Source: Nitrosomonas sp.
Lineage (GTDB): Bacteria; Pseudomonadota; Gammaproteobacteria; Burkholderiales; Nitrosomonadaceae
Length of the DNA: 55,101 nt
Direction of reading: 5' to 3'
Assembly: GCA_021774265.1 (NCBI GenBank)
Contig: JAJFJG010000015.1
Span: 1 to 55,101 of the forward strand
Shown here: piece by piece, positions 36,259-46,372 of the stretch
How positions within the stretch are numbered: position 1 is the stretch's first letter
Layout of the letters: every line of letters begins with the position of its first letter
The notes under the pieces: model-generated
Database searches by the model: none
What the model saw: the letters and a program-made list of their open reading frames with translations, nothing else
Told to the model about the DNA's origin: nothing
Program-made: the position numbers and the translations under genes

Positions 36259-36705
36259 TTGTTTCGTGGAATCACGCAGCTCAATTTGGATAATAAAGGC
36301 AGGCTCGCAATACCAACACGGTATCGCGATGTTCTTATGTCTTTTTGTTCAGGGCATCTGATTGTCACTGCTGATCCTTCTAGGTGTTTATTAGTTTATC
36401 CCCAACCTGCTTGGGAGCCTATAGAACAAAAGCTTAACGGCCTTTCTAGTTTTAATCCTAAAACCCGTAGTTTACAGCGATTGCTTGTTGGTAATGCCAG
36501 TGATGTCGATATGGATGGCTCTGGTCGCATCTTAATAACGTCACCTTTGCGTCAGTTTGCAGGCTTGTCTAAGGGTGTTGTGTTAGTTGGGCAGGGTGCA
36601 AAATTTGAATTGTGGGATGAAGATAAGTGGAATGTTGAAATTGAAGATGCGCTTGCATTTAAGGATGGTGATATGCCGCCTGAGTTAGATGGTTTTTCAT
36701 TGTGA
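36259..36705 (+). CDS. mraZ: Transcriptional regulator MraZ
   Basis: The 148-residue protein has two AbrB-like SpoVT halves. The first begins FRGITQLNLDNKGRLAIPTRYRD and the second, near residues 78-100, has DVDMDGSGRILI. It binds the GTGGG repeats just upstream and represses the dcw cluster. The start is TTG with GAGG nine bases before it; the next Met is far inside the conserved part. It is the first gene of the cluster, 18 bases before rsmH. Confidence 0.95.
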   Translation: MFRGITQLNLDNKGRLAIPTRYRDVLMSFCSGHLIVTADPSRCLLVYPQPAWEPIEQKLNGLSSFNPKTRSLQRLLVGNASDVDMDGSGRILITSPLRQFAGLSKGVVLVGQGAKFELWDEDKWNVEIEDALAFKDGDMPPELDGFSL

Positions 36706-36723
36706 TATGGCGGTGATGCGGCT

Positions 36724-37656
36724 ATGCATATTACAGTTTTGTTACACGAAGCAGTGGATGCCTTGGCTATTAAGTCCGGCGGCATATATATAGACGGTAC
36801 ATTTGGACGTGGTGGGCATAGCCGTCTAATACTGTCAAAGTTGGGTGAAGGCGGTAAATTAATTGCTTTTGATAAAGACCCAGAGGCGGTAGCCGCAGGT
36901 CAAGCTATCAATGATAAACGGTTTAGCATTAAACACGGGGATTTTTCGGACCTTCAGCAGATTTTACAGAGTGCGGGTATTACGCAGGTCGATGGTGTGT
37001 TGTTGGATTTGGGTATGTCATCACCGCAATTGGATGAGGCGTCACGAGGATTTAGTTTTGGTTCGGATGGTCCGCTTGATATGCGTATGGACACGAGCCG
37101 GGGGCAAACGGCCGCTCAGTGGCTTGCTTCGGTATCGGAATCTCATTTAAAAGAGGTGGTAAGGGATTATGGCGAAGAACGGTTTGCTAGGCAGATTGCA
37201 AGAGCGATTGTTATGGCAAGAGCGCGGCAACCTATTGTTACCACACTTCAACTTGCCGAGATTATCGCGCCAGTCGTGCGCTCGCGTGGGAGCGGACGGG
37301 AAAATAAGCAGAATCCGGCGACGCGTACTTTCCAAGCGATCAGGATTTTTCTCAACCAGGAGCTTGAGGGTTTGTCGTTGATTTTGCCACAATGTGTCGC
37401 GCTACTGAGGCCGGGCGGGAGATTGGCGGTGATTAGTTTTCACTCTTTGGAAGACCGTTTGGTGAAACGATTTGTTCGGGCAGCGGCTAATACCGATGAA
37501 TTGCCTCGTGGGTTGCCACTACGAGATAAAGAGGTGCAGCGTTTCAGTAATCAAAAATTGAAATTAATTGGCAAAACAATTCGTCCAAGTCAAGAGGAAG
37601 TGTCAGCTAACGTGAGAGCTAGAAGTGCGGTGATGCGTGTGGCAGAGCGAGTTTAA
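36724..37656 (+). CDS. rsmH: 16S rRNA C1402 N4-methyltransferase
   Basis: RsmH (MraW) methylates N4 of C1402 in 16S rRNA in the ribosomal P site. The 310-residue protein has the SAM-binding GGIYIDGTFGRGGHS loop near residues 20-34 and the DGVLLDLGMSSPQLD motif near 95. The late EDRLVKRFVR segment also fits. It starts HITVLLHEAVDAL as in the family. It sits between mraZ and ftsL. Confidence 0.97.
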   Translation: MHITVLLHEAVDALAIKSGGIYIDGTFGRGGHSRLILSKLGEGGKLIAFDKDPEAVAAGQAINDKRFSIKHGDFSDLQQILQSAGITQVDGVLLDLGMSSPQLDEASRGFSFGSDGPLDMRMDTSRGQTAAQWLASVSESHLKEVVRDYGEERFARQIARAIVMARARQPIVTTLQLAEIIAPVVRSRGSGRENKQNPATRTFQAIRIFLNQELEGLSLILPQCVALLRPGGRLAVISFHSLEDRLVKRFVRAAANTDELPRGLPLRDKEVQRFSNQKLKLIGKTIRPSQEEVSANVRARSAVMRVAERV

Positions 37657-37670
37657 AACAGGTGTCGATA

Positions 37671-37970
37671 ATGACTAAATTAAATATTTTTTTGGCGTTA
37701 ATCTCGGTTTTTTGCGCGCTCGGTGTTGTGCAGTCACAGCATGAGGCGCGTAAGTTAATTACGGCATTGGAAAGTGAGAGAGTCATGACGCACCAGCTGG
37801 AAGTGGAGTGGGGGAAATTACAGCTTGAGCAAAGTACATTGGCTACACACAGGTATATAGAAGGTATTGCTAGAGAAGATTTGAATATGGAAAAGCCCGT
37901 TACGACACGTGCCGTGATGCCGACCTATTTTGTGGGCTTGAGTGATTCCAAAAGAGTGTTAATGCCATGA
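37671..37970 (+). CDS. ftsL: Cell division protein FtsL
   Basis: FtsL is a small bitopic protein that forms a complex with FtsB and FtsQ and activates septal wall synthesis. The 99-residue product has a membrane helix near the start (about residues 4-22), then a coiled-coil-like helix with heptad leucines, ending near residue 75. The ATG at 37671 has AGGTG at the right distance; a GTG nine bases earlier is less likely. It overlaps ftsI by ATGA. Sequence is weakly conserved in this family, so the name rests mainly on size, topology and position. Confidence 0.93.
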   Translation: MTKLNIFLALISVFCALGVVQSQHEARKLITALESERVMTHQLEVEWGKLQLEQSTLATHRYIEGIAREDLNMEKPVTTRAVMPTYFVGLSDSKRVLMP

Positions 37971-39694
37971 TATATCAACCAGTACCTTTTCTAACTTTAT
38001 CGGCATCGCGTTCGCGTTTTTTGCTACTACTACTGCTGCTTGGGTTAGTTGGATTGGCCGGACGTGCATTTTATTTGCAGGGTGTTAATCATAATTTTTT
38101 GCAACAAGAAGGCAAGTCTCGCTATAGCCATGTTGTAGAAATGGGGGCAAGACGTGGAATGATTGCTGATCGGCATGGTGAAGTGCTTGCAATTAGTACG
38201 CCTGTCTCCTCCATATGCGCTGACCCAAAGCTAGTGTCTGCAAGTAGGAAAGAGTTGATGGCGTTGGCGAAGTTGCTGCAGGTGAATTTATCAGAGATTG
38301 AATCACAAGTTGCTAATAAGAAGCGCCGCTTCGTATATCTCAAACGTCGTGTGCCACCAGGTGTTGCAGATAGTGTTGCTAATCTAGCTTTGCCAGGCAT
38401 CTTTCTTCAAAATGAATCACAGCGCTTTTATCCTGCCGGTGAAGTGACAGCACATATGTTGGGTTTCACGAGCATAGATGATAGCGGGCAAGAGGGCATT
38501 GAGCTGGGATGGCAAGAGACACTCGCGGGTGAGCTAGGTAGTCGTCGCGTAGTCAAGGATCGCAAGGGAAAAATTGTAGAGAATATTGAAAATATTAGTT
38601 TGCCTAGGCAGGGACAAGATATTGTTCTGGCACTTGATAGTGGCATTCAATATTTAGCGCATAGTGAGTTGAAACGTGCGGCTATTGCAAACCGTGCTAA
38701 GTCTGGCAGCGTAGTTGTATTAGACGCTAAAACTGGGGAAGTATTAGCATTGTCTAATTGGCCTGTTTTTAATCCAAATCGACGTTCAAGTTTTACGCCA
38801 GAAGGTATACGTAATCGTGCTTTAGTCGAAAGTTTGGAGTTGGGTTCCACTTTGAAACCATTTTCGGTAGCCATTGCGATGGAGTTGGGCGTTGTCAATT
38901 CAGATACCGTCATACAAACAGCGCCGGGTCTATTGAAAATAGGACGACGAACCATACGTGACGTGCAAGACAAAGGTGCGTTGTCAGTTGCTCAAGTAAT
39001 ACAGACGTCGAGTAATGTCGGTACGGCTAAAATAGCTTTATCGTTGCCGCCAGAAACCATGTGGAAAATGTTTAGTCGTTCGGGTTTTGGTTCGTCGGCT
39101 GATTTAGGGTTTCCTGGCGAAGCGGAAGGTGAGTTACGGCCATATAACGATTGGCGAGTAGTCGATCAAGCTACGATGTCGTATGGTCATGGTATTTCAG
39201 CTAGTCTTATGCAATTAGCACGCGCCTATACCTTATTTACAACCAATGGCGAACTCTTGCCTGTGTCGTTACTTAAGCGAAACTCAAGTGTGATGGGGCA
39301 GAAAGTAATTTCCAAAGAAACGGCCTTAGCGATGAGTGACATGCTTGAAATGGTTGTTCAGCCAGGTGGAACTGCACCATTGGCTCAGGTGGAAGGTTAT
39401 CGCGTTGCAGGTAAAACAGGTACCGCACATAAATATATAGAGGGTAAAGGTTATGCTAAGAATCGTTACATCGCCTCATTTGTAGGTTATGCGCCAGCGT
39501 CTAATCCTCGTCTTATTATTGCTGTTATGTTGGATGAGCCATCAGCAGGTCAATATTATGGTGGCTTAGTTGCTGCACCGGTCTTTAGTAAGGTAATGTC
39601 TGGTGCGCTAAGAATGCTCAATGTGCCGCATGATGCGCCAGTAAATAATGTCGTGTCATTTCCAGTCGCAACAGAGTTTGAGGTTGGGGGATGA
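37967..39694 (+). CDS. ftsI: Septal peptidoglycan transpeptidase FtsI (PBP3)
   Basis: FtsI crosslinks peptidoglycan at the septum. The 575-residue class B penicillin-binding protein has an N-terminal membrane helix (about 18-35), a pedestal domain, and a transpeptidase domain with Ser294-xx-Lys297 (STLK), Ser348-Ser-Asn350 and Lys483-Thr-Gly485. Length is close to the E. coli protein (588). It overlaps ftsL and murE by ATGA at both ends. Confidence 0.97.
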   Translation: MIYQPVPFLTLSASRSRFLLLLLLLGLVGLAGRAFYLQGVNHNFLQQEGKSRYSHVVEMGARRGMIADRHGEVLAISTPVSSICADPKLVSASRKELMALAKLLQVNLSEIESQVANKKRRFVYLKRRVPPGVADSVANLALPGIFLQNESQRFYPAGEVTAHMLGFTSIDDSGQEGIELGWQETLAGELGSRRVVKDRKGKIVENIENISLPRQGQDIVLALDSGIQYLAHSELKRAAIANRAKSGSVVVLDAKTGEVLALSNWPVFNPNRRSSFTPEGIRNRALVESLELGSTLKPFSVAIAMELGVVNSDTVIQTAPGLLKIGRRTIRDVQDKGALSVAQVIQTSSNVGTAKIALSLPPETMWKMFSRSGFGSSADLGFPGEAEGELRPYNDWRVVDQATMSYGHGISASLMQLARAYTLFTTNGELLPVSLLKRNSSVMGQKVISKETALAMSDMLEMVVQPGGTAPLAQVEGYRVAGKTGTAHKYIEGKGYAKNRYIASFVGYAPASNPRLIIAVMLDEPSAGQYYGGLVAAPVFSKVMSGALRMLNVPHDAPVNNVVSFPVATEFEVGG

Positions 39695-41253
39695 GTTTTA
39701 TGGTGATAGGTAAGCATAAAAATTCATTTGATATTCAGCTTCTGGATGATCTGGGCGTTTCGATTAAACGTTTAGTATCAGACAGCCGCCGAGTGGAGCC
39801 TGGTGATACTTTTCTTGCTTATGCGGGAAAGAAAGTTGATGCTCGAAAATTTATACCGGAGGCTATTAAAGCTGGAGCGAATGCCATTCTGTGGGAGAAA
39901 AAAAACTTTTCTTGGAACCCAGAGTGGCAATTGCCAGCATTACCCATTGCAGGGTTAAAAGCGAAGACAGGGCATATTGCTAGTCATGTCTACGGCCATC
40001 CTTCTGAGAAACTGTGGCTAGTTGGAATCACGGGGACAAATGGAAAGACTTCATGTAGCCATTGGGTTGCACAGGCGATGTCGGTTTTAAATAGCAATAT
40101 AGCTGTAATTGGAACATTGGGTAATGGTTTTATTGATGCGTTGGAACCAACCATTAATACCACGCCAGATGGTGTTTTGTTGCAACAGATGATGGCCGAT
40201 TATTTGCATCAGGGTGCTGATAGTGTGGCAATCGAAGTTTCATCTCACGGCATTGTGCAAGAACGAATCAATGGTGCGGTGTTCTCCGTGGCAGTATTAA
40301 CTAATTTATCCCATGATCATTTGGATTATCACGGTAGCATGGATGCCTATGCCACAGCTAAAGCTAAATTATTTTTTTGGCCTGGTCTTAAGCATGCAGT
40401 GCTTAATTTAGACGAAGTGTATGGCGTCGAGCTTTCACGGCAATTGGAAAATAAAGACACTCAAGTCATTGGGTATGGATTTATGCAGCCAGAAATGAGT
40501 AGCGAAAATCCAGGCAATCTCAGTATTGTTCGCGGGTCTAATCTTCAATCAAGTATCCAAGGCCTATCGTTTGATGTTGAGTATAAAGGTGAGTGTGGGC
40601 ATGTGGTTATTGATTTAATTGGACGGTTCAATGCATCCAATTTGTTGGCTGTATTGTCAACCTTGTTAGCAAAAGGAACTAAGTTCGTAGATGCAGTCTA
40701 TGCGATACAGCAAGTAAAGCCAATTGCTGGTCGAATGGAGAAGTACGGCGGTGGAGAATTGCCGTTTGTGATCGTCGATTATGCGCACACGCCAGATGCA
40801 TTAAGTAAAGTGTTGGTCACATTGCGAGAAATCATCAAACATTCATTAAGAGAGAGGCAGTCAAAAAACAATAAAGCAAAATTATTATGTGTATTTGGTT
40901 GTGGTGGTGAGCGCGACCAAGCAAAACGTGAGCTAAGCGGTGAGGTTACGACGCGTCTTGCTGATGAAGTCATTATTACAAATGATAATCCACGGCAAGA
41001 GTCGCCGCAGAAAATTATCGATGAGATCGTAGCAGGTACCCATGTAGATGCTAACTTTAGGATAGAAGAGGATCGCGCAGCTGCAATTCGTCAAGCAATT
41101 TACAGTGCAGGCAAAGGTGATGTCGTTCTAATAGCAGGCAAAGGGCATGAGGATTATCAAGAGATTAATGGTAAAAAAATCCCATTTAGTGATGCCAAAA
41201 TTGTGCGGCAAACATTACTTGAATTGTCTGCTAAGAGAGTGGTTCGGTCATGA
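39691..41253 (+). CDS. murE: UDP-MurNAc-tripeptide synthetase (meso-DAP adding)
   Basis: MurE adds the third residue of the stem peptide. The 520-residue protein has the ATP loop GITGTNGKTS near residue 115, the central domain, and the motif DNPRQESP near residue 430. The DNPR form marks enzymes that use meso-diaminopimelate rather than lysine, so this cell wall should be DAP type. A 25-residue basic insert (around residue 385) is longer than in E. coli MurE (495). It overlaps both neighbours by ATGA. Confidence 0.97.
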   Translation: MSFMVIGKHKNSFDIQLLDDLGVSIKRLVSDSRRVEPGDTFLAYAGKKVDARKFIPEAIKAGANAILWEKKNFSWNPEWQLPALPIAGLKAKTGHIASHVYGHPSEKLWLVGITGTNGKTSCSHWVAQAMSVLNSNIAVIGTLGNGFIDALEPTINTTPDGVLLQQMMADYLHQGADSVAIEVSSHGIVQERINGAVFSVAVLTNLSHDHLDYHGSMDAYATAKAKLFFWPGLKHAVLNLDEVYGVELSRQLENKDTQVIGYGFMQPEMSSENPGNLSIVRGSNLQSSIQGLSFDVEYKGECGHVVIDLIGRFNASNLLAVLSTLLAKGTKFVDAVYAIQQVKPIAGRMEKYGGGELPFVIVDYAHTPDALSKVLVTLREIIKHSLRERQSKNNKAKLLCVFGCGGERDQAKRELSGEVTTRLADEVIITNDNPRQESPQKIIDEIVAGTHVDANFRIEEDRAAAIRQAIYSAGKGDVVLIAGKGHEDYQEINGKKIPFSDAKIVRQTLLELSAKRVVRS

Positions 41254-42629
41254 TGATGGTACAAGAGGCAGCTAGGGCCGTAAATGTTAATTGGCACGGG
41301 GAAGATGTTTATTTTACTGGTGTTAGTACGGATAGTCGTAGCGTGAAACAAGGCGATCTATTTGTGGCACTAGTAGGAGAGAACTTTGATGGTCATGATT
41401 ATATTGAAAGTGCGGTAGAGAAAGGCGCGGCTGCAGCAATGATTGCTGCACAAAATAATAATCAAAATATCACGATAAAGATTCCGACAATACAAGTGGA
41501 GGATACGAGATTAGGGCTGGGACGGCTGGCAGCCTATTGGCGAGGGCGTTTTAAAATGCCATTGGTAGCGGTTACCGGAAGTAATGGTAAGACGACCGTC
41601 AAAGAAATGATTGCATCGATTCTATGTGAATCAGTTAAAAATTCATCGGACGGTAATGAGAGTGCGGCACGAGTGTTGGCAACTGAAGGCAATTTAAATA
41701 ATGACATTGGTGTACCACAAATGTTATTTCGGTTACGTGAACAGCATCGTTATGCGGTGATTGAAATGGGAATGAATCACAGGGGTGAAATTGCGTACCT
41801 TACTCGATTGGCAAAGCCGACAGTGGCTGTAATAACAAATGCGGGTGAGGCACATATCGAAGGATTGGGTTCAATTGAAAAAGTGGCGCGTGCTAAAGCT
41901 GAGGTTTTTGAAGGATTGGATCAACAGGGCGTTGCAGTTATAAATGCAGATGATACCTATGCATCTTTATGGGAAGAACTGGCGGGCAATCGATGCGTAG
42001 TGGAGTTCGGTTTAAATAAAAATGCACAGATTAATGCAGATTATCAATCAAAGGGGTTACATAGCAAGATAACCGTTAAGTTCCCAAGTGGTTGTGAACA
42101 AATAGAATTAAAAGTGCCGGGTAAGCATAATGTGACTAACGCGTTGGCAGCGGCGGCGGTGGCTGTTGGTTTAGGAATTAATAAGGAAATTATAGCAGCA
42201 GGTTTAGAAAAATTTGCAGGTGTAAAAGGTCGCTTGCAGAAGAAACAAGGAAAACATAACGCTTTATTAATAGATGATAGTTATAACGCTAATCCAGCAT
42301 CGGTACGTGCTGCACTGGAGGTGTTGACGGAAACAACAGGTAAAAAGTATTTAGTACTAGGCGATATGGGCGAATTGGGTAATGGTGGCGCAGATTTTCA
42401 TCGAATGATTGGCCAGGAAGCAAAAAAAGCGGGGTTAGATGGATTGTTAACTCTGGGAAAATTGAGTGCTTACACTGCAGAGAAATATGGGCAGGGTGCG
42501 CGTCATTTTGAATCAATGCCTATGTTGTTATGTGAAATCGAGAAGTTGTTAGCTCCTGATGTGACGTTGCTCGTCAAAGGATCACGCTTCATGCGGATGG
42601 AAAATGTAATAAAGCAGTTTGAGGTTTAA
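41250..42629 (+). CDS. murF: UDP-MurNAc-tripeptide - D-alanyl-D-alanine ligase
   Basis: MurF attaches D-Ala-D-Ala to complete the UDP-MurNAc-pentapeptide. The 459-residue protein has [13 protein letters not shown] near residue 110, the EMGMNHRGEI segment, and DDSYNANPASVRAAL near 345, all typical. Its dipeptide substrate is made by the DdlB encoded later in the cluster. It overlaps murE by ATGA; the gap to mraY is about 87 bases and contains a possible short leader frame. Confidence 0.97.
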   Translation: MMMVQEAARAVNVNWHGEDVYFTGVSTDSRSVKQGDLFVALVGENFDGHDYIESAVEKGAAAAMIAAQNNNQNITIKIPTIQVEDTRLGLGRLAAYWRGRFKMPLVAVTGSNGKTTVKEMIASILCESVKNSSDGNESAARVLATEGNLNNDIGVPQMLFRLREQHRYAVIEMGMNHRGEIAYLTRLAKPTVAVITNAGEAHIEGLGSIEKVARAKAEVFEGLDQQGVAVINADDTYASLWEELAGNRCVVEFGLNKNAQINADYQSKGLHSKITVKFPSGCEQIELKVPGKHNVTNALAAAAVAVGLGINKEIIAAGLEKFAGVKGRLQKKQGKHNALLIDDSYNANPASVRAALEVLTETTGKKYLVLGDMGELGNGGADFHRMIGQEAKKAGLDGLLTLGKLSAYTAEKYGQGARHFESMPMLLCEIEKLLAPDVTLLVKGSRFMRMENVIKQFEV

Positions 42630-42636
42630 CTGTTTA

Positions 42637-42726
42637 ATGGCAAAGGATATGACATACACACAGGCGCAACGAAAAGTTGATTATATGAAGATGCCGTGTT
42701 CCCTAGAGGGGCTGCTATGCTATTAA
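42637..42726 (+). CDS. Possible 29-residue leader ORF before mraY
   Basis: An ATG seven bases after the murF stop opens a frame of 29 codons (begins MAKDMTYTQ) that ends ten bases inside mraY. It could keep ribosomes moving across the gap so that mraY is reached by re-initiation. No ribosome site is obvious at a normal distance, and the product shows no family likeness. Confidence 0.25.
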   Translation: MAKDMTYTQAQRKVDYMKMPCSLEGLLCY

Positions 42727-43802
42727 TGCTATCACAATGGTTTGCACAGGATATTAGCGCATTCAATGTGTTTAGTTACATTACAATGCGGACGATGATG
42801 GCGGCATTAACTGCATTAGCAATTTCATTCCTGGTTGGCCCCTATATGATCCGAAAATTAACGGCCTACAAAATAGGCCAGTCGGTACGTGACGATGGGC
42901 CGAAAACCCATCTGATTAAGGCCGGAACACCCACAATGGGTGGGGCGTTGATACTAGTGTCTATCGTTATTACTACGTTATTGTGGGCAGATTTGAACAA
43001 CCACTATATTTGGGTTGTGTTGCTCACAACAATGGGATTTGGCATCATTGGTTGGATCGACGATTACCGTAAAGTTGTGCATCGCAACTCTAAGGGACTT
43101 TCTGCACGTGTGAAATTTTTCTGGCAATCGGTGATTGCGTTTGCCGTTGCATTTTACTTGGCTTCAACTGCTGAGTTACCCGCTCAAACAGATTTGATTG
43201 TTCCTTTCTTTAAAGATATCGCGATACCAATGGGTGTTGTTGGTTTTGTAATTTTAACTTTTCTAGTCATAGTGGGAACAAGTAACGCGGTCAATCTTAC
43301 CGATGGTCTAGACGGCCTCGCTATCATGCCAACGGTTATGATTAGCGGCGCATTGGCACTTTTCGCCTACTTAGCTGGTCATGTAGTTTTCGCAAATTAT
43401 CTAGGTATACCTTATATCCCTAACGCTGGTGAATTGGCAGTATTTTGTGCTGCATTGGCGGGTGCGGGATTAGCTTTCTTATGGTTCAACACGTACCCTG
43501 CCGAAGTATTTATGGGTGATGTTGGTGCGCTTGCGTTGGGTGCTGCATTAGGTGTGGTGACGGTTATTATACGACAAGAAATTGTGCTGGTTATTATGGG
43601 TGGGGTGTTTGTAGTGGAAGCATTGTCCGTCATGATACAAGTTGCATCGTACAAATTTTTGGGTAAACGAGTGTTTCGTATGGCACCCCTGCATCATCAT
43701 TTTGAATTAAAAGGCTGGAAAGAGAATCAGGTGGTGGTGAGGTTTTGGATTATTACCATCATTCTTGTATTGATAGGGCTGTCAACATTGAAATTACGAT
43801 GA
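42717..43802 (+). CDS. mraY: Phospho-MurNAc-pentapeptide transferase (lipid I synthase)
   Basis: MraY moves phospho-MurNAc-pentapeptide from UDP to undecaprenyl phosphate, making lipid I at the inner membrane. I chose the ATG at 42717, with GAGGGG seven bases upstream; it gives 361 residues and an N-terminus like E. coli MraY. Ten membrane helices, the DDG and [10 protein letters not shown] active-site motifs, and the [13 protein letters not shown] loop are present. It overlaps murD by four bases. Confidence 0.97.
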   Translation: MLLMLSQWFAQDISAFNVFSYITMRTMMAALTALAISFLVGPYMIRKLTAYKIGQSVRDDGPKTHLIKAGTPTMGGALILVSIVITTLLWADLNNHYIWVVLLTTMGFGIIGWIDDYRKVVHRNSKGLSARVKFFWQSVIAFAVAFYLASTAELPAQTDLIVPFFKDIAIPMGVVGFVILTFLVIVGTSNAVNLTDGLDGLAIMPTVMISGALALFAYLAGHVVFANYLGIPYIPNAGELAVFCAALAGAGLAFLWFNTYPAEVFMGDVGALALGAALGVVTVIIRQEIVLVIMGGVFVVEALSVMIQVASYKFLGKRVFRMAPLHHHFELKGWKENQVVVRFWIITIILVLIGLSTLKLR

Positions 43803-45214
43803 GTTTGCGAGGAAAAAAAGTGCTGGTACTTGGTATGGGTGAAACAGGGTTATCAATGGCAAAGTGGTTGCTGCGCTTAGGTGCGGTAGTGCATGTCGCG
43901 GATAGCCGACTAAATCCACCGCATTTAGAATCATTAACGCGTTTGATTGCGGCGGATGCAGTCTACCTAGGTGGGTTTAAAGCGGAAATACTTGACGATG
44001 TATCATTGATTGCTATCAGCCCAGGGGTACCTTTGATTGAGCCGATTGTGCAGCAAGCAACACAACAAGGCGTTCCAGTTATGGGTGATATTGCGTTTTT
44101 CAACCTGGTGCTTGAACAAGACAACATAACAAAGCCAAAAGTCTTAGCTATTACAGGTTCCAATGGCAAAACAACGGTTACTGCCATGGTTGGTGCGATG
44201 CTAAGTAAAGCCGGATGGGATGTTGAAGTAGCTGGAAATATTGGCCCAGCGGTGTTAGACGTATTAATGGCAAGAATGGACTCAGGAAAATTGCCACAAG
44301 CTTGGGTTTTAGAGACTTCCAGTTTTCAACTTGAAACAACGCCTAATCTCGATGCAGATGCTGCAGCTGTGTTGAATCTAAGTGAAGATCATTTAGATAG
44401 GTATGCAGATATGGATGCCTATGCAGTAGCAAAAGCACGTATTTTTAAGCGTGATAGCGATGGTAAGGGTATACAAATTTTAAATCGTGATGATGCGCGG
44501 GTGTGTGAAATGGCATTAGTGGATCAAGAGCAAGTGACGTTTGGTCTAAGTGCACCTAGGTCGGATTTAGAATTTGGTTTGCTTCATGACGGTGATGATA
44601 TTTGGTTGATGCTGGGTAAGACATGCTTACTAAAGACAAGCGAGTTAGTGGTGACGGGATTGCATAACGCAGCTAATGCTCTGGCCGCATTGGCCATATG
44701 CCGTGCGCTACATCTGCCATTTGAACCATTGTTTCAGGCGCTTCGAGAATTCCGAGGTTTACCTCATCGTATGGAGAAAGTGGCTGTTATTAACGGCGTG
44801 ACATTTCTTGATGACTCCAAAAGCACCAATGTTGGTGCGACAGTGGCGGCATTAAATGGCATTAAGCAAAAAGTTGTTTTGATTGCTGGCGGTGTTGGTA
44901 AGGGACAAGATTTCTCGCCGCTAAGAAAACCCGTGTCAGAAAGTGCGCGTGCCGTGGTTTTGATAGGGAGAGATGCAAAAAGAATGGCTGCTGCAATTAA
45001 CAGTTGCGATGTGCCAATACATTTTGCAGAGACCATGCAAGAAGCCATGCAAATTAGTTTTTTATTAACGCAAACGGGGGATGTGGTGTTGTTGTCACCG
45101 GCTTGTGCCAGTTTTGATATGTTTAAAAACTATATACATCGCGCTGAAGTATTTGTGGCGGCAGCAAAAGAAATTGAGACTAAATTTTTTAATTTTGGAC
45201 AGAAAGAACATTAG
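43799..45214 (+). CDS. murD: UDP-MurNAc-L-Ala - D-Glu ligase
   Basis: MurD adds D-glutamate to UDP-MurNAc-L-alanine. The start is the ATG of the ATGA overlap with mraY, giving 471 residues; the longer frame reads through mraY. An N-terminal Rossmann part ([18 protein letters not shown]) binds the nucleotide, then come [13 protein letters not shown] near residue 118 and [11 protein letters not shown] near 195. The [15 protein letters not shown] segment near 340 is also typical. ftsW follows after three bases. Confidence 0.97.
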   Translation: MSLRGKKVLVLGMGETGLSMAKWLLRLGAVVHVADSRLNPPHLESLTRLIAADAVYLGGFKAEILDDVSLIAISPGVPLIEPIVQQATQQGVPVMGDIAFFNLVLEQDNITKPKVLAITGSNGKTTVTAMVGAMLSKAGWDVEVAGNIGPAVLDVLMARMDSGKLPQAWVLETSSFQLETTPNLDADAAAVLNLSEDHLDRYADMDAYAVAKARIFKRDSDGKGIQILNRDDARVCEMALVDQEQVTFGLSAPRSDLEFGLLHDGDDIWLMLGKTCLLKTSELVVTGLHNAANALAALAICRALHLPFEPLFQALREFRGLPHRMEKVAVINGVTFLDDSKSTNVGATVAALNGIKQKVVLIAGGVGKGQDFSPLRKPVSESARAVVLIGRDAKRMAAAINSCDVPIHFAETMQEAMQISFLLTQTGDVVLLSPACASFDMFKNYIHRAEVFVAAAKEIETKFFNFGQKEH

Positions 45215-45217
45215 CTT

Positions 45218-46372
45218 ATGAGTTATCAAGCGAACAGTCAAAGAGGTATGGCAGATTTCGATCAGATATTGATCTGGACTGTCATGATGTTGTTCGGTTT
45301 AGGGTTAGTTATGGTCTATTCAGCATCAATTGTAATAGCAGAAGATAGTCGTGGCGCAGGTGGGTCAAGTTATTATTTAATAAGGCATGCAGTCTATATT
45401 CTCGTGGGTTTATTGTTGGGCGCTCTAGCATTTCAAGTGCCGATGCAAATGTGGCAGCAGTATTCAAGTTACTTGTTTCTATTTGGTGTGTTTTTGCTCG
45501 TATTGGTCTTGATCCCTGGAATTGGTCAAGAGATTAAAGGTGGCAGGCGTTGGCTGCCATTATTTGTAGTCAATGTGCAACCATCAGAATTTATGAAATT
45601 CTTTATTCTAATTTATACAGCTGGCTATGTTGTAAGAAAAGTAGCTTATCTAGATAGTTTTATCAAAGGTTTTCTTCCGGTTTTTCTGATTATTTCAGTA
45701 GTAGGGTGTTTGTTGTTGCTCGAACCTGATTTCGGTGCGTTTGTTGTGGTAACCGTATTGGCTATGGCCATACTTTTTCTTGGTGGGCTGAGTTTGAAGC
45801 TGTTTATTGGGTTACTCACATTCCTAGTTACTAGCGCATTTGCTTTAGTGGTGGGTGCTGGTTATCGCATGGATCGTATCGTTGGGTTTATGGATCCATG
45901 GGCAGATCCTCATGACAAGGGCTATCAGTTAAGCCATGCATTAATGGCATTCGGACGTGGCGAATGGTTGGGTGTTGGTCTAGGTGGAAGTGTTGAGAAA
46001 TTATTTTATTTGCCGGAGGCGCATACTGACTTTTTGTTGGCGGTACTAGCAGAAGAACTAGGTTTTGTCGGTGTGCTGGCAGTTATTCTATTATTTGCTT
46101 GGCTGGTTATACGTGCATTTGTTATTGGCCGGCAGGCGGCTAAGCTGGAATGTGATTTTTCTGCGCTCGTAGCACAAGGTATCGGCGTTTGGATAGGTTT
46201 GCAAGCCTTTATTAATATGGGTGTGAATATGGGGGCATTGCCAACCAAAGGATTGACGCTGCCGCTGATGAGCTTTGGTGGTAGTAGTATTACGGCAACC
46301 TGTCTGGCATTAGCCGTGTTGCTGCGTGTGGACTGGGAAAATAGACAACGTCTTAAAGGTTTTACGGTATGA
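45218..46372 (+). CDS. ftsW: Septal peptidoglycan glycosyltransferase FtsW
   Basis: FtsW is a SEDS-family polymerase working with FtsI at the septum. The 384-residue protein has about ten membrane helices and the family marks VYSAS near residue 33, GGRRWLP and QPSEFMK near 110-130. A large periplasmic loop near 240-270 contains [15 protein letters not shown]. Length is close to the E. coli protein (414). It is three bases after murD and overlaps murG by ATGA. Confidence 0.96.
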   Translation: MSYQANSQRGMADFDQILIWTVMMLFGLGLVMVYSASIVIAEDSRGAGGSSYYLIRHAVYILVGLLLGALAFQVPMQMWQQYSSYLFLFGVFLLVLVLIPGIGQEIKGGRRWLPLFVVNVQPSEFMKFFILIYTAGYVVRKVAYLDSFIKGFLPVFLIISVVGCLLLLEPDFGAFVVVTVLAMAILFLGGLSLKLFIGLLTFLVTSAFALVVGAGYRMDRIVGFMDPWADPHDKGYQLSHALMAFGRGEWLGVGLGGSVEKLFYLPEAHTDFLLAVLAEELGFVGVLAVILLFAWLVIRAFVIGRQAAKLECDFSALVAQGIGVWIGLQAFINMGVNMGALPTKGLTLPLMSFGGSSITATCLALAVLLRVDWENRQRLKGFTV

